In this document: in pieces, positions 43,466 to 52,202 of the stretch | How the letters are laid out: the number at the start of each line of letters is the position of its first letter | Numbering within the stretch: position 1 is the stretch's first letter | Assembly (NCBI GenBank): GCA_034667225.1 | Contig: JAXDKG010000020.1 | Coordinates: forward strand, 240,095 to 304,094 | Direction: 5' to 3' | Origin: DATMER01 sp034667225 | GTDB lineage: Bacteria; Acidobacteriota; Thermoanaerobaculia; Multivoradales; UBA5704 | DNA: 64,000 bases | The notes under the pieces: model-generated | Seen by the model: only the letters and a program-made list of their open reading frames with translations | What the model was told of the DNA's origin: nothing | Databases searched by the model: none | Program-made: the position numbers and the translations under genes

Positions 43466-43822
43466 ATGCGGTTCATGGCGGACGAGAACTTTCCTCTGGC
43501 AAGCGTCTGGCGACTCCGGGAAGCAGGGCACGATGCCTTGGCAGCGGCTGAGATCATGCCCGGAAGCAAGGATGAGCACGTACTCGCCTTTGCAACTCGG
43601 GACAGCCGGATTCTCGTGACCTTTGACCGCGACTATGGAGAACTGATCTACCGGCAGGGCAAGCCCGCTCCTACTGGGGTTGTCCACCTGCGCTTCGTCC
43701 CCGCCGATCCGTATCAACCCGCCGACATCGTCCTGGGGCTAAACCAGGTTGAGGGTTTACGGCTGGAAGGTCGGTACACGGTCGTCGACCCTCCCAGGAT
43801 TCGCCAACGCCCTCTGCCTTGA
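43466..43822 (+). CDS. DUF5615 PIN-like toxin
   Basis: A 118-residue protein with the family signature MRFMADENFPLASVWRLREA, an acidic pair in SKDEHVLAFATRDSRILVTFDRDYG (PIN-like metal-binding aspartates) and the C-terminal LEGRYTVVDPPRIR. Probably a ribonuclease neutralised by the DUF433 protein encoded immediately upstream. Intact length. The pair lies at the left edge of the defence island. Confidence 0.88.
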   Translation: MRFMADENFPLASVWRLREAGHDALAAAEIMPGSKDEHVLAFATRDSRILVTFDRDYGELIYRQGKPAPTGVVHLRFVPADPYQPADIVLGLNQVEGLRLEGRYTVVDPPRIRQRPLP

Positions 43823-43825
43823 TTC

Positions 43826-44010
43826 GCGCAATGCCCTGAAAGGGCGAAGGCATCTAGCCCCGGGCTTCAGCCCGGGGTGGAGAGTCCCCAAACATCCCCA
43901 GCCCTGAAAGGGCGGCAGACATTAGCCCGGCACGTCAGTGCCGGGCCAGGGGGCAACCCATCCAGTCCCGGAGGGACGGCATTAGCACCCGGCCCGGTCC
44001 CGAGCCGGCT
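43826..44010. repeat. Three-unit composite palindromic repeat
   Basis: About 65-base units, each made of a short stem with a loop such as CCCTGAAAGGG, a linker ending CATYTAGCCC or similar, and a second hairpin: CCCCGGGCTTCAGCCCGGGG, CCCGGCACGTCAGTGCCGGG, and in the third unit CACCCGGCCCGGTCCCGAGC (less perfect). The layout matches the right part of the element at 24715-24857. The region to 44134 holds no other gene; it includes the upstream sequence of the HNH gene. Confidence 0.75.
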
Positions 44011-44134
44011 GTGTCGCCTTCCCGCGAAACGACTCCCCTCCCCGTCCCCGCGGCGGATCTCCTGTGGCTGGTATGTGTTACGGGAATCGCTCAACTTGCC
44101 CGACGCCCTCACCGCGGGTCATCATGGACTCTCC

Positions 44135-45049
44135 ATGAAGCTCTGGATCGGTGTCACGGACAACGACTGGTTCCGCTTCCTGCGGAGCCTGTCCGGGGTC
44201 GAGGAGATCAACTTCTGGCGTCCCGGAGGCAAGGGAGACTTCAAGGCTCTGAAGCCGGGCGGACTGTTCCTCTTCAAACTCCACTACCCCGAGAACTTCA
44301 TCGTCGGCGGCGGCTTCTTCGTCCACTTCACCCGCCTTCCTTACACTTTGGCCTGGGAAGCCTTCGGTCAGAAGAATGGAACGCGGACCGAGGAGGAGAT
44401 GAGGCGCCGCATCGAGAAATACCGAAGATCGCCGGTGGACCTCAACTCCCAGATCGGCTGCATCCTCCTCCGCCAGCCGTTCTTCTTCGACGAGAGCCAA
44501 TGGATTCCGGCCCCGGAAGAGTTCCGTCCCAACATCGTCCAGGGCAAGACCTTCGAGGCGGACTCCGAGACGGCGAAGGTCCTCTGGGCTCAGGTGAGCG
44601 AGAGGCTCCAGGTCTCCCGGGTCTGGGATGAGGTTGCGGTACCGACAGTGATGTACGGCGACCCGGTCCTCGTTCGTCCCAGGTTGGGCCAGGGGACGTT
44701 TCGGGTCCTGGTTACGGATAACTACGAGCGCCGCTGCGCCGTCACGGGGGAGAAGGCGCTTCCGGTCCTGGATGCCGCCCACATCCTCCCCGTCGGCCAG
44801 GGAGGCCAGCATCAGGTCGACAACGGCCTTCTCCTACGGACCGATGTCCACCGCCTTTTCGACAAGGGGTACGTGACGGTCACTCCGGATGGCCGGTTCC
44901 TCGTGAGCCGCCGGCTCAAGGACGACTTCGACAACGGGGAGCCGTACATGCCCTTCAACGGGGAGAGGATCTGGATGCCTGGGGACCCGGCCCGGCGGCC
45001 GAGCCGGGAGGCGCTGGAGTGGCATGCGGATACCTTGTTCCTGCGATAA
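44135..45049 (+). CDS. HNH endonuclease (putative restriction enzyme)
   Basis: A 304-residue protein. ATG at 44135 is chosen because residues upstream are encoded by the palindromic repeat. The C-terminal HNH motif is CAVTGEKALPVLDAAHILPV, then GGQHQVDNGLLLRTDVHRLFD: Asp-Ala-Ala-His, Asn and His in order. The N-terminal 180 residues (FHRL-like pattern LWIGVTDNDWFRFLRSLSGV and GGGFFVHFTRLPY) likely recognise DNA; the FAVHF/GGGFF type motif resembles PUA/EVE-like base readers found in such nucleases. Cytoplasmic defence nuclease, probably restricting modified DNA. Convergent with the PtuB-like gene. Confidence 0.82.
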   Translation: MKLWIGVTDNDWFRFLRSLSGVEEINFWRPGGKGDFKALKPGGLFLFKLHYPENFIVGGGFFVHFTRLPYTLAWEAFGQKNGTRTEEEMRRRIEKYRRSPVDLNSQIGCILLRQPFFFDESQWIPAPEEFRPNIVQGKTFEADSETAKVLWAQVSERLQVSRVWDEVAVPTVMYGDPVLVRPRLGQGTFRVLVTDNYERRCAVTGEKALPVLDAAHILPVGQGGQHQVDNGLLLRTDVHRLFDKGYVTVTPDGRFLVSRRLKDDFDNGEPYMPFNGERIWMPGDPARRPSREALEWHADTLFLR

Positions 45050-45082
45050 GGGTTCTTCCGAAGCGCGGTCTGAATCCATCTC

Positions 45083-45889
45083 TCACGGGTTCTGCTCGAA
45101 AACCGTAGCCACCACCGGCATCGGCGCGTGCTTCCGAATGCATGCCTCGGCCACGGACGAAAACTCGGCCGTGTAGGCCACCATCTCCTTGAGCGTTTTC
45201 ACGGCAGACGCCTGGCTCACCAGGCGAAGTACTTGGGGTCCATCCGCACCCTCATAGTCGGCAATCGCCATCCGGCAGCGATCCCAGAATTCTGCACGTT
45301 TACGATTGAGCCGAGCTCTTCTATTCAGACCCAGCACATCGATTGAATCCTTCGCACGCCGCTCTTCCACTTCGGTGACACCAGCAGCCGCCACGGCAAG
45401 GCAAGCGTCCTCATCTCTCTCATAGGAAACGAGGCGTGTCTGGTCTGAGATCGGATCGATAAGTACCGGGGCCTCCAGTTGTAGTGAAATCGGATCCAGG
45501 GTTGCTCGAGCTCCCTCAACGAGAGGGAATACGTCAAGCTTCTTCACATTGATCAGCTGCCCACAGATCCTATAGTTCTTCCAATCGAACGCGAGCCACC
45601 AGTATCCCTCACACTCGTTGCCCTCGAGATCCTTGGCCCTACCTTTCGGCCTATAGTGGTCGATGTGAATGGAGGATACTGAGTCACGCGCCTCCGTATA
45701 CCAACACTTGTCTGCAAACTGCTGCAGCAGCCAGTCTCGGATTCGGTCGTCCCTCCAGAGATGCTCTCTTTCTCTGATAATCTCTACGCGCTCATCCTCA
45801 GTGGCTGCAGCTCGCAGCCGCTCTGTGACCGCATCTGCGTCATCGATCCAGTCCTGGGGGGGAGTACCCTTGATAAAGACACGTCGCAT
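45083..45889 (-). CDS. PtuB-like HNH endonuclease
   Basis: A 268-residue HNH protein of the type paired with SMC-like ATPases in Septu and some retron systems. The motif is KCWYTEARDSVSSIHIDHYR: Cys62, His75, Asp77, His78, followed by the Pro-Lys pair. Downstream GYWWLAFDWKNYRICGQLIN is the family's Trp-rich substrate block. It begins 2 bases after the ATPase stop, the last gene of the hsdM-hsdS-ATPase-HNH operon. Expected to cut DNA (or tRNA in some retron relatives) when licensed by the ATPase. No reverse transcriptase is present. Confidence 0.82.
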   Translation of the reverse strand: MRRVFIKGTPPQDWIDDADAVTERLRAAATEDERVEIIREREHLWRDDRIRDWLLQQFADKCWYTEARDSVSSIHIDHYRPKGRAKDLEGNECEGYWWLAFDWKNYRICGQLINVKKLDVFPLVEGARATLDPISLQLEAPVLIDPISDQTRLVSYERDEDACLAVAAAGVTEVEERRAKDSIDVLGLNRRARLNRKRAEFWDRCRMAIADYEGADGPQVLRLVSQASAVKTLKEMVAYTAEFSSVAEACIRKHAPMPVVATVFEQNP

Positions 45890-45891
45890 CG

Positions 45892-47667
45892 TCAGCCCTC
45901 CATCCGAACCTTCAGTTCACGGGCAAGAGCCGACAGGTCGTTGGTACGTTCTCGCTTCACGAGCTCGGTGACCACAGCTTCCGCGAGCTTCTCCTGCGCT
46001 GCAAGCTCTTCAGGAGTCAGCAGCTTGGTTAGGGGCTGCCTTCTGACCTCGTACATCTTCTCGATGAAGAGTTGGTATAGCGGGTCTCGGTACTCACGAG
46101 CGAAGCCGAGATCATCCAGGTGATCGCGCAAGCGCGCCAGTTGCTTCTCCTCGGCCCCAGTGAGCCCTTCTTTCGCTTTCTTAGCGAGCAACTCGTTCCG
46201 TTTTTGGAGTTTGCGCAGCGTTGGCGCATCGAGCGTTGACGGCAATCCGAACATTTCGCTCTTGAGCAGCCCCGCAACGCCCATTCCCTGCGGATGTTCT
46301 TCGGGAGTCTCCACGACGGAACGCCCCCGGTCCTTGCGCAGGATTCTCACCTGTTCCCGCCGCAAACTGCCGATCATCATGGGGTCGTGCGTGGTGATGA
46401 TGATCTGCGAGTCGCCCGCGACGGTTTGGGCTGCATTCCTCCGAATTACTTTTTCGATTTCCTCGAAGTACCGCAACTTCCAGATAGGGTTCAGGTGCGT
46501 ATCAGGCTCATCGAGCAGGAAGAGGCAGTGATCGTGACTCGTGATGCGCATCAAGCCGAGCACCGTGAGGAGCTGCAGCTCGCCTTCCGAGAGCTGGTCG
46601 AAGCTGATATTGCCCTCGACATCCCTGTGCTTGACATTGATCCGCACCTCGTCAATCAAGTCACCGATATAGGCGGCCTCGGCGTACCGGAAGAAGCGCT
46701 CGGCTTCACCGACGAGATCGCCGAGCTCTTGCAGCTTCTCCTTACTCGGCAGAAACATAAACAATTGTTCCTGCTTCTCGGTGCGACCGCGAAAGTCGAT
46801 CGGCTTGCTTGCGGTGTGGTCAATAGGTGCAATGGCCAGCTGCCACAGCTTGGCTAGGAACTCGTCCACGACGTCGCCGCGCGCGTACCAGAAGCGCTTG
46901 TCACCTGCGAGAATGTCCTTCTCACCGAGGTTCTGACGCAGTCGATGCGGTTGCTTCAGCACGAACAACGCGGAATCGAGTTCAACGATGTTCAGATCCT
47001 CCAGCAGGCACGTGAAGGCCTCATCCTTCGAGAGCAAGCAAGCCAAGAGCACAAGCTGGCTATGTCCCCCGCGGCAGTAGAAGAGCCGGCGCAACTGGTC
47101 TTCGCCGAGTTGCTCGCGACGGCGGTCGGCGCGCGCCTTGTACTCTGCGATGGCTTGGGCCTGCTCTTCCTGGCCTGTGTAGCCGGCGAGCAAAGACTCG
47201 GGCAGGTACTCATCAGCAGTGATCTCCATCCGCTGGTTGAATCGCCTCTGATGCGCCTGGAACAACTGCTCGATGCGCTCGTTCTTGCCGGAGTAGTAGA
47301 CAAACACGTTCGACGGGAGGAACTCGCGCGCTTCCTCGCTGAGGCGACGAGACGCCGCTCGCTCCCCGTCGATGACAATCGCAGGTCGCTTGCCAACCAG
47401 AGCCTTGATCTCGATCCGGTGGCCCCGGATCATGTAGTCGAGTTCGTAGTCTAGTGCCGCGGCCTGCCCCAGATCAAGATCCCGAAAGATAGTTATAATC
47501 GCCTCTATTAAGTTCGACTTACCCGTGCCATTTGCACCGATCACTGCATGGCTGTTGAACGTTCGGTATCCCCCCGCTGCAGCGGGGTCATCCCCACCTT
47601 TGCTGAATGTAATCTCAAAGTCCTTAAGATTACGAAATGCGGCGATCTTGAGGCGTTCGAGATGCAT
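45892..47667 (-). CDS. SMC/OLD-like AAA ATPase, PtuA-like, restriction-system associated
   Basis: A 591-residue ATPase. Walker A GANGTGKS at 44-51, ABC signature LSEGE at 359-363, Walker B LFLLDEPDTHLNP at 382-394, H-loop IIITTHDPMM near 424. No TOPRIM domain is seen, unlike OLD nucleases. The C-terminal third is helical (ELLAKKAKEGLTGAEEKQLA). The ATG shares one base with the hsdS stop. Similar ATPases are known in PtuAB modules and next to type I restriction systems; together with the HNH protein it should form a sensor-effector complex that is ATP-gated. Confidence 0.85.
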   Translation of the reverse strand: MHLERLKIAAFRNLKDFEITFSKGGDDPAAAGGYRTFNSHAVIGANGTGKSNLIEAIITIFRDLDLGQAAALDYELDYMIRGHRIEIKALVGKRPAIVIDGERAASRRLSEEAREFLPSNVFVYYSGKNERIEQLFQAHQRRFNQRMEITADEYLPESLLAGYTGQEEQAQAIAEYKARADRRREQLGEDQLRRLFYCRGGHSQLVLLACLLSKDEAFTCLLEDLNIVELDSALFVLKQPHRLRQNLGEKDILAGDKRFWYARGDVVDEFLAKLWQLAIAPIDHTASKPIDFRGRTEKQEQLFMFLPSKEKLQELGDLVGEAERFFRYAEAAYIGDLIDEVRINVKHRDVEGNISFDQLSEGELQLLTVLGLMRITSHDHCLFLLDEPDTHLNPIWKLRYFEEIEKVIRRNAAQTVAGDSQIIITTHDPMMIGSLRREQVRILRKDRGRSVVETPEEHPQGMGVAGLLKSEMFGLPSTLDAPTLRKLQKRNELLAKKAKEGLTGAEEKQLARLRDHLDDLGFAREYRDPLYQLFIEKMYEVRRQPLTKLLTPEELAAQEKLAEAVVTELVKRERTNDLSALARELKVRMEG

Positions 47668-49679
47668 CAGCTCACCTCGATTTCCTTCATGTAGGCTGGC
47701 TCAGGCTGCACGATCCACCCGCGACTCATCTCCTTCCTAAGCTGCTGGTAGAATGCGTCGATATCGAGACCGGAGCTGCTCCATAGCGCCTTCGCCGAGA
47801 GTTCGCCCTTGTTCCTGCCAAGAATCGCCGCCAACGGCGCATCGCCATTGGTACCCAGTATCGATCCTACGCGCAACGGGGATATTAGCTCCGTTTTGGG
47901 TGTCTTCATCGTATCTTGACCTCCTGTTTGTATGCCCGTTATTTCCTCCGTTACGGCTCGCGCAAGGTCGGACGCCAATTGCAGCCGTCTGGCTATATTC
48001 TCTTCGAGACGGTCGCATTCAGCAAGCAACCGATCAAGGACTGCGACTATCCGATCCTGCTCTTCCTTAGGAGGAACGGGGACGAGAAGATCCTCGACAT
48101 CTCCGACCCTCAAGTGCTTGACGGTCATGCCGATCGCCGTCTCAACCATGCGAGCTTGGAAGCTTGGGCTGTAGATCGCGTAGAGCAAAAACTTGTTATT
48201 AAAAAGGTCAGAGAACAACCTAATCAGCATAGTGCGCTGACCAAGACATACTCTCTCCTCAAGAGGGACGATTGCCGCCTCGCCCATGGGCGCCTCACGC
48301 GTAAAGATTACGTCACCCGCCTGCGGAGGAAGCCGACGAGCCCAGAAGGCGTAAGTGTCAGCGGATATTTTTCTGGTGTGCATGAGGTCGATTCGACCAT
48401 TACGTATGTCCGTTGTACGGACAAGGTGAATTCCGTGTCGCAGGTAGGGCGCTGTCTTATTATGGCAGTCAACTACGGCCTGAGAAACTTGAAGAATTGA
48501 ACCCCATACCCAATGCCTCGGAATGGGAAGGTCAACTTGCACGCGGCGCTGCGTTCGCACTTTACTCTGCATCGCAAGCGCCTCCTTCAGCTCCTGCCCT
48601 TCGGCACCTCTGGACCAGGCTAGTCGTAGTCTGTCGATCTCACGGAGAAGATCTCCTCCTGAGAAGGAGCTGTAGTCGCTAGGATGGAGAAGAGCCCCTC
48701 GCATGGCGAGGTCAAGAATTGCTCCCCGATAACTCTGAACGCTCTCTGGAGAATCGAGCAGCATTGGCGCTTCACTTGCGATGCGGCGCCATGCCACCGT
48801 AAGCTCGCCCGCAGTCTTCGCAGCTCCCAGCGCGTGAAATGCCGTAGTTCGGGTCACAGAGCATAATTTCTCTCGCCGCTGCTGCTGGCCTTCGAGCTTC
48901 TCACAGAGGGCCATAAGCTCGTCAACCTTGGCGACGATACGCCTCTGCTCAGACAGCGGGGGGGACGGCACCGGAAGTTGCCGGACCGAGCCCGTCGACA
49001 GTTCAACCTGATTAGTCGTGCCCGACACGATGGCGCGTCTGTGATTAGGGTCGATTCTCGCCTGCACCCAAGGCGAGGCAATCACGCACCAGATGTATCG
49101 CGGCAGAAAGTTGCTCAGACGAATAACTGTGACGTGAGAGTCACAGACTGCTTTCGTAGCCGTGTTCTCGGCGTAGATTACCACGCGCCCTACTGTACCA
49201 GTGCCGGTGGAGTTCCAAAGCAGATCGCCGGGCCGAAGGAACCTCTCCTCTCCATATCCTTTCAGTGAGCTCTCCGCGACAAAGCGTGCAACTGACAGGT
49301 CAAAACCTCGCCACTGAATACATTTCTGCGAGACCACGAATGTGCTTCCCGAGGCGGCATAGACCGGACTCTTGCCGCGTTGTATGTAGCAAGCAATATC
49401 ATCCAGTCGGCGCCAGCGCCAATGATCTGGAATCGCATAGGGATACTCGGTGTCTCTTAAAGAGCTGGACCCTGTAATTCGTAGCTGGAGCTTATCCCCG
49501 TAGGATGCTTTCAGTCGCTCCGCTGTGGCAAGGGTAAACTCAACATTCTCATCTGCAGAATTAGGACGTGTTAAGCCGCCGGAGACTGCTAGTTGGAGCA
49601 CCAGTTCCCGAAGCCTCTGGATTCCCCCAGGTGCCGAAGCGATATGCGCGAACTCTGCTAGGAACCGCCTGGGGTCCAT
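47667..49679 (-). CDS. hsdS: Type I restriction-modification specificity subunit S
   Basis: A 670-residue HsdS with two target recognition domains: TRD1 (about 85-260, from IPDHWRWRRLDDIACYIQRG to PVPSPPLSEQRRIVAKVDEL) and TRD2 (about 385-560, from LPIPRHWVWGSILQVSQAVV to LVPVPPKEEQDRIVAVLDRL). Each is followed by a coiled spacer (LMALCEKLEGQQQRREKL; LLAECDRLEENIARRLQ). The C-terminal 90 residues after TGIQTGG are an added domain (KALWSSSGLDIDAFYQQLRK). Starts 2 bases after hsdM stop. It should direct the methylase to a bipartite asymmetric site. Confidence 0.92.
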   Translation of the reverse strand: MDPRRFLAEFAHIASAPGGIQRLRELVLQLAVSGGLTRPNSADENVEFTLATAERLKASYGDKLQLRITGSSSLRDTEYPYAIPDHWRWRRLDDIACYIQRGKSPVYAASGSTFVVSQKCIQWRGFDLSVARFVAESSLKGYGEERFLRPGDLLWNSTGTGTVGRVVIYAENTATKAVCDSHVTVIRLSNFLPRYIWCVIASPWVQARIDPNHRRAIVSGTTNQVELSTGSVRQLPVPSPPLSEQRRIVAKVDELMALCEKLEGQQQRREKLCSVTRTTAFHALGAAKTAGELTVAWRRIASEAPMLLDSPESVQSYRGAILDLAMRGALLHPSDYSSFSGGDLLREIDRLRLAWSRGAEGQELKEALAMQSKVRTQRRVQVDLPIPRHWVWGSILQVSQAVVDCHNKTAPYLRHGIHLVRTTDIRNGRIDLMHTRKISADTYAFWARRLPPQAGDVIFTREAPMGEAAIVPLEERVCLGQRTMLIRLFSDLFNNKFLLYAIYSPSFQARMVETAIGMTVKHLRVGDVEDLLVPVPPKEEQDRIVAVLDRLLAECDRLEENIARRLQLASDLARAVTEEITGIQTGGQDTMKTPKTELISPLRVGSILGTNGDAPLAAILGRNKGELSAKALWSSSGLDIDAFYQQLRKEMSRGWIVQPEPAYMKEIEVS

Positions 49680-49681
49680 AG

Positions 49682-51376
49682 TTAATCCTCCGCGCGCTCG
49701 AAGTGATAGGCCAAAACTGCGGTGAGCTCGCTCTTCAACCGCTCCTGCGTCTCCTCGATCTCGACCAGCAGCTTCTTGTACTTATCGAGCAATACATCTG
49801 GGTCGTGAATCACATCTTCCGGAGAGTTCGGATTTTTGATGTCGAGGTTGTAGATGGGCCAGTAGAGACGGTCGCCAGCCGCCTGAGCGTCGCGAGCTTC
49901 AAGACGCATCCGGTCAGCCTTCTCACGAAGCGCCGCACTCTTCGCCTCACTTCGGGCCCGATTCTCAAGCTCAGAGGCTTCATTGTGAAGTGCCTCAGCT
50001 TTAGCCCAGTAGGGTTTCGCCCGTGCCTCGGCTTGCTGCTTCTTGCTCTTAAAGTCGATCTTCCAAGCGTATTCGTTCTCCCGTCTGTCAGCAAAGTCGT
50101 TCTCTTCCGAGCGCCACCATTCCCTCTCCCGATCGAACTCCTCCAAGCGGATTGGCTTGGTTTTGGAGTAGCTCTTCTGTCCCTCTGGATAGGGGTGCTC
50201 GTAGAACCAGATGGTCTCGGTTGGCTTGCCCTTCGTGAAAAAGAGCAGGTTCGTCTTGATGCTGGTGTATGGCGCGAAGACTCCGTTTGGCAGACGAATG
50301 ATAGTGTGCAGATTGCACTCTTCCATCAGGCGCTCCTTGATTCTCGCCTTAATGCCATCACCGAACAAGGTGCCATCGGGCAGCACAATGGCGGCGCGCC
50401 CTCCGGCCTTGAGCAGCTTGTTTACAATCAGCGTGAGAAACATATCGGCGGTTTCCCGCGTGCGAAGATTGGCAGGGTAGTCCGCCCCAACGCCCTCATC
50501 TTCCAGGCCACCGAAGGGTGGATTGGTAATGACGCAGCTCACGCGATCGCTGGTCCTCCACTCGTTCCAGGGCTTTGCTAGAGTGTTGCGGCGGTCTACC
50601 TGACTGGGCACATCGATTCCATGGAGCAGCAGATTAGTGATGCACAAGAGATGCGGAAGTTGCTTTTTTTCGATCCCGAAGATGCACTCTTCAAGCGCCT
50701 TCCTCTCTTTGAAACTAGAAATTTTTGTAATCTGCCTCCGAAAGTGATTGATCACCGCAGTGAGAAAGCCACCCGTACCACATGCGGGGTCCATCACCGT
50801 CTCGCGTTTCTTCAGCTGTGGGTTCACGAACTCCACCATGACTTGGGTTATTGCACGCGGAGTATAGAACTCGCCTGCGTTCCCAGCGGCCCGCAGATCA
50901 TTCAGGATCTGCTCATAGATATCGCCCAGATTTTGCCGGACCTTGAAGTCATGGAAATCGATGGCTTCTTCAAGCTTCTCGATTACCCCTCGCATCAAGG
51001 TGCCGGATTTCATATAGTTGGTCGAATCTTCGAAGACCTGACGAATGACCTTTCGCATGGGATCGTTGCCGACCTTCAACTCCTTAAGTCTCGGAAACAG
51101 CGTGTTGTTGACAAAAATAATCAGCTGGGCCGCAGCAATCTGCGGCTTTCCATCCTTGTAAGCTGCCCAGTTGCGCCAACGACACTCCCGCGGCAAGGGG
51201 GACTTGTAGCGCTGACTGCGATCATTGTTGTCATCTTCCCACTCTTCCTCGCGTTGATCAAGAACTTTGAGAAAGAGCATCCAGCTTAGCTGGCCGATGC
51301 GCTGAGCGTCGCCATCAACGCCATCATCCTTGCGCATAATGTCTTGGATGGATTTAATCGTGCTGCTCAGGTTCAT
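49682..51376 (-). CDS. hsdM: Type I restriction-modification N6-adenine methyltransferase subunit M
   Basis: A 564-residue HsdM. SAM-binding motif DPACGTG at 196-202 and catalytic NPPF at 285-288 are intact. N-terminal HsdM_N region (MNLSSTIKSIQDIMRKDDGV), GEFYTPRAITQVMVE and the C-terminal coiled coil (LLDKYKKLLVEIEETQERLK) are all present, so the enzyme looks functional. The ATG lies one base after the stop of the hsdR relic (GGCTGACATG). With HsdS it would methylate host DNA. The codon third positions look less GC-rich than surrounding housekeeping genes, consistent with transfer. Confidence 0.94.
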   Translation of the reverse strand: MNLSSTIKSIQDIMRKDDGVDGDAQRIGQLSWMLFLKVLDQREEEWEDDNNDRSQRYKSPLPRECRWRNWAAYKDGKPQIAAAQLIIFVNNTLFPRLKELKVGNDPMRKVIRQVFEDSTNYMKSGTLMRGVIEKLEEAIDFHDFKVRQNLGDIYEQILNDLRAAGNAGEFYTPRAITQVMVEFVNPQLKKRETVMDPACGTGGFLTAVINHFRRQITKISSFKERKALEECIFGIEKKQLPHLLCITNLLLHGIDVPSQVDRRNTLAKPWNEWRTSDRVSCVITNPPFGGLEDEGVGADYPANLRTRETADMFLTLIVNKLLKAGGRAAIVLPDGTLFGDGIKARIKERLMEECNLHTIIRLPNGVFAPYTSIKTNLLFFTKGKPTETIWFYEHPYPEGQKSYSKTKPIRLEEFDREREWWRSEENDFADRRENEYAWKIDFKSKKQQAEARAKPYWAKAEALHNEASELENRARSEAKSAALREKADRMRLEARDAQAAGDRLYWPIYNLDIKNPNSPEDVIHDPDVLLDKYKKLLVEIEETQERLKSELTAVLAYHFERAED

Positions 51377-51377
51377 G

Positions 51378-51728
51378 TCAGCCTTTCACGATCAAGTGCG
51401 ATTCTCCTAGTTGCTCAACGGTCTTGTAAGCACGTTTCCTGTCATACAGAAGGAAGCTGTCGCCGTTAAGAATGGCGCGTTCAGTTTCTCCGCATCGGCC
51501 AACGCCCACCGCATCCCAGGCTTGGCTTGCTTTGCTTCGATTCCAGTGAGGGTACGTGGATGCAGAGGCGTAGTTGGCATGCTTCGGCCCCGGATGCCGC
51601 GGACTACTGCACTCCTGGGTGAGTTCTACTTCTTTACACAGCCGCGTAAGCCTGCAACCAACCCGGTGGAGTGCGTGCGTAATGAACTTGGCGCAGATGT
51701 CGCGTTCTCTCAGGTTTGTATCCATCAC
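51378..51728 (-). pseudogene. hsdR: Decayed 5' fragment of type I restriction subunit gene hsdR
   Basis: The open frame starts MMDTNLRERDICAKFITHAL, then a region ending KEVELTQE, which matches the N-terminus of EcoEI-type HsdR. The nuclease core then jumps frame: in a second frame the DNA reads LTGIEAKQAKPGMRWALADA and EKLNAPFLTATASF, corresponding to HsdR (x)IEAK...GMQQALxYAExLxxPF, and in the first frame again NGDSFLLYDRKRAYKT, corresponding to the following SNGDGFLFHDR block. The remaining ~700-900 residues (DEAD helicase, C-terminal domain) are missing. So at least two frameshifts plus a large deletion. It still sits directly in front of hsdM. Confidence 0.75.
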
Positions 51729-52202
51729 TACTGCTTCTTCGTCGCGTCGTCAAGCCATCAGCTCCACTAGAGATGCACCACTGGCTGGTCCGTGAACAGG
51801 CCGATTGGCCTGGCCGTTACAGCGGCCTTTCCGAGAGCGTCAGCAACCGACAACCCCTGCGTGCAAGCGGCGGGCATTAGGCCCCGATCATGGGACGGTA
51901 CCCATAGACAGGGGGATCAGACGCTAAGGTTGACCATCCTAATGCAGTCCGAAAGCGCTATCAACAGTGACTCAGGGTTGTGGGCGAGTATTTCTGGCTG
52001 CCAGCCCCAGGTGCCTGCTGCCATCCTCCTCCGAGCTCAATCGCGCGCCAGGAGCCTGTCACGCACTTACAACATCTGTGTACTCGGCTGGAACAACAAA
52101 AGGGCAGCAACATCTCATGTTGAAGCAACTGATTTGCATTTCCATGGCTGAGCCGCCATCATCCCTACTCGGCCACAGCAAAGCGGTTGTATTAATCATC
52201 GA
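51729..52202. other. Divergent intergenic region of the defence island
   Basis: 474 bases with no gene I can support. It must contain the promoter of the hsd operon (leftward) and that of the HNH gene (rightward). It is less GC-rich than most of the window and contains several A-rich words (GGAACAACAAAAGGGC, AACATCTCATGTTGAAGC). No repeat or RNA gene recognised. Confidence 0.5.

Noticed and set aside
45083..47667. Retron with PtuAB effector
   Set aside because: The ATPase/HNH pair fits a retron effector, but there is no reverse transcriptase or msr/msd-like RNA; the upstream genes are hsdM and hsdS.
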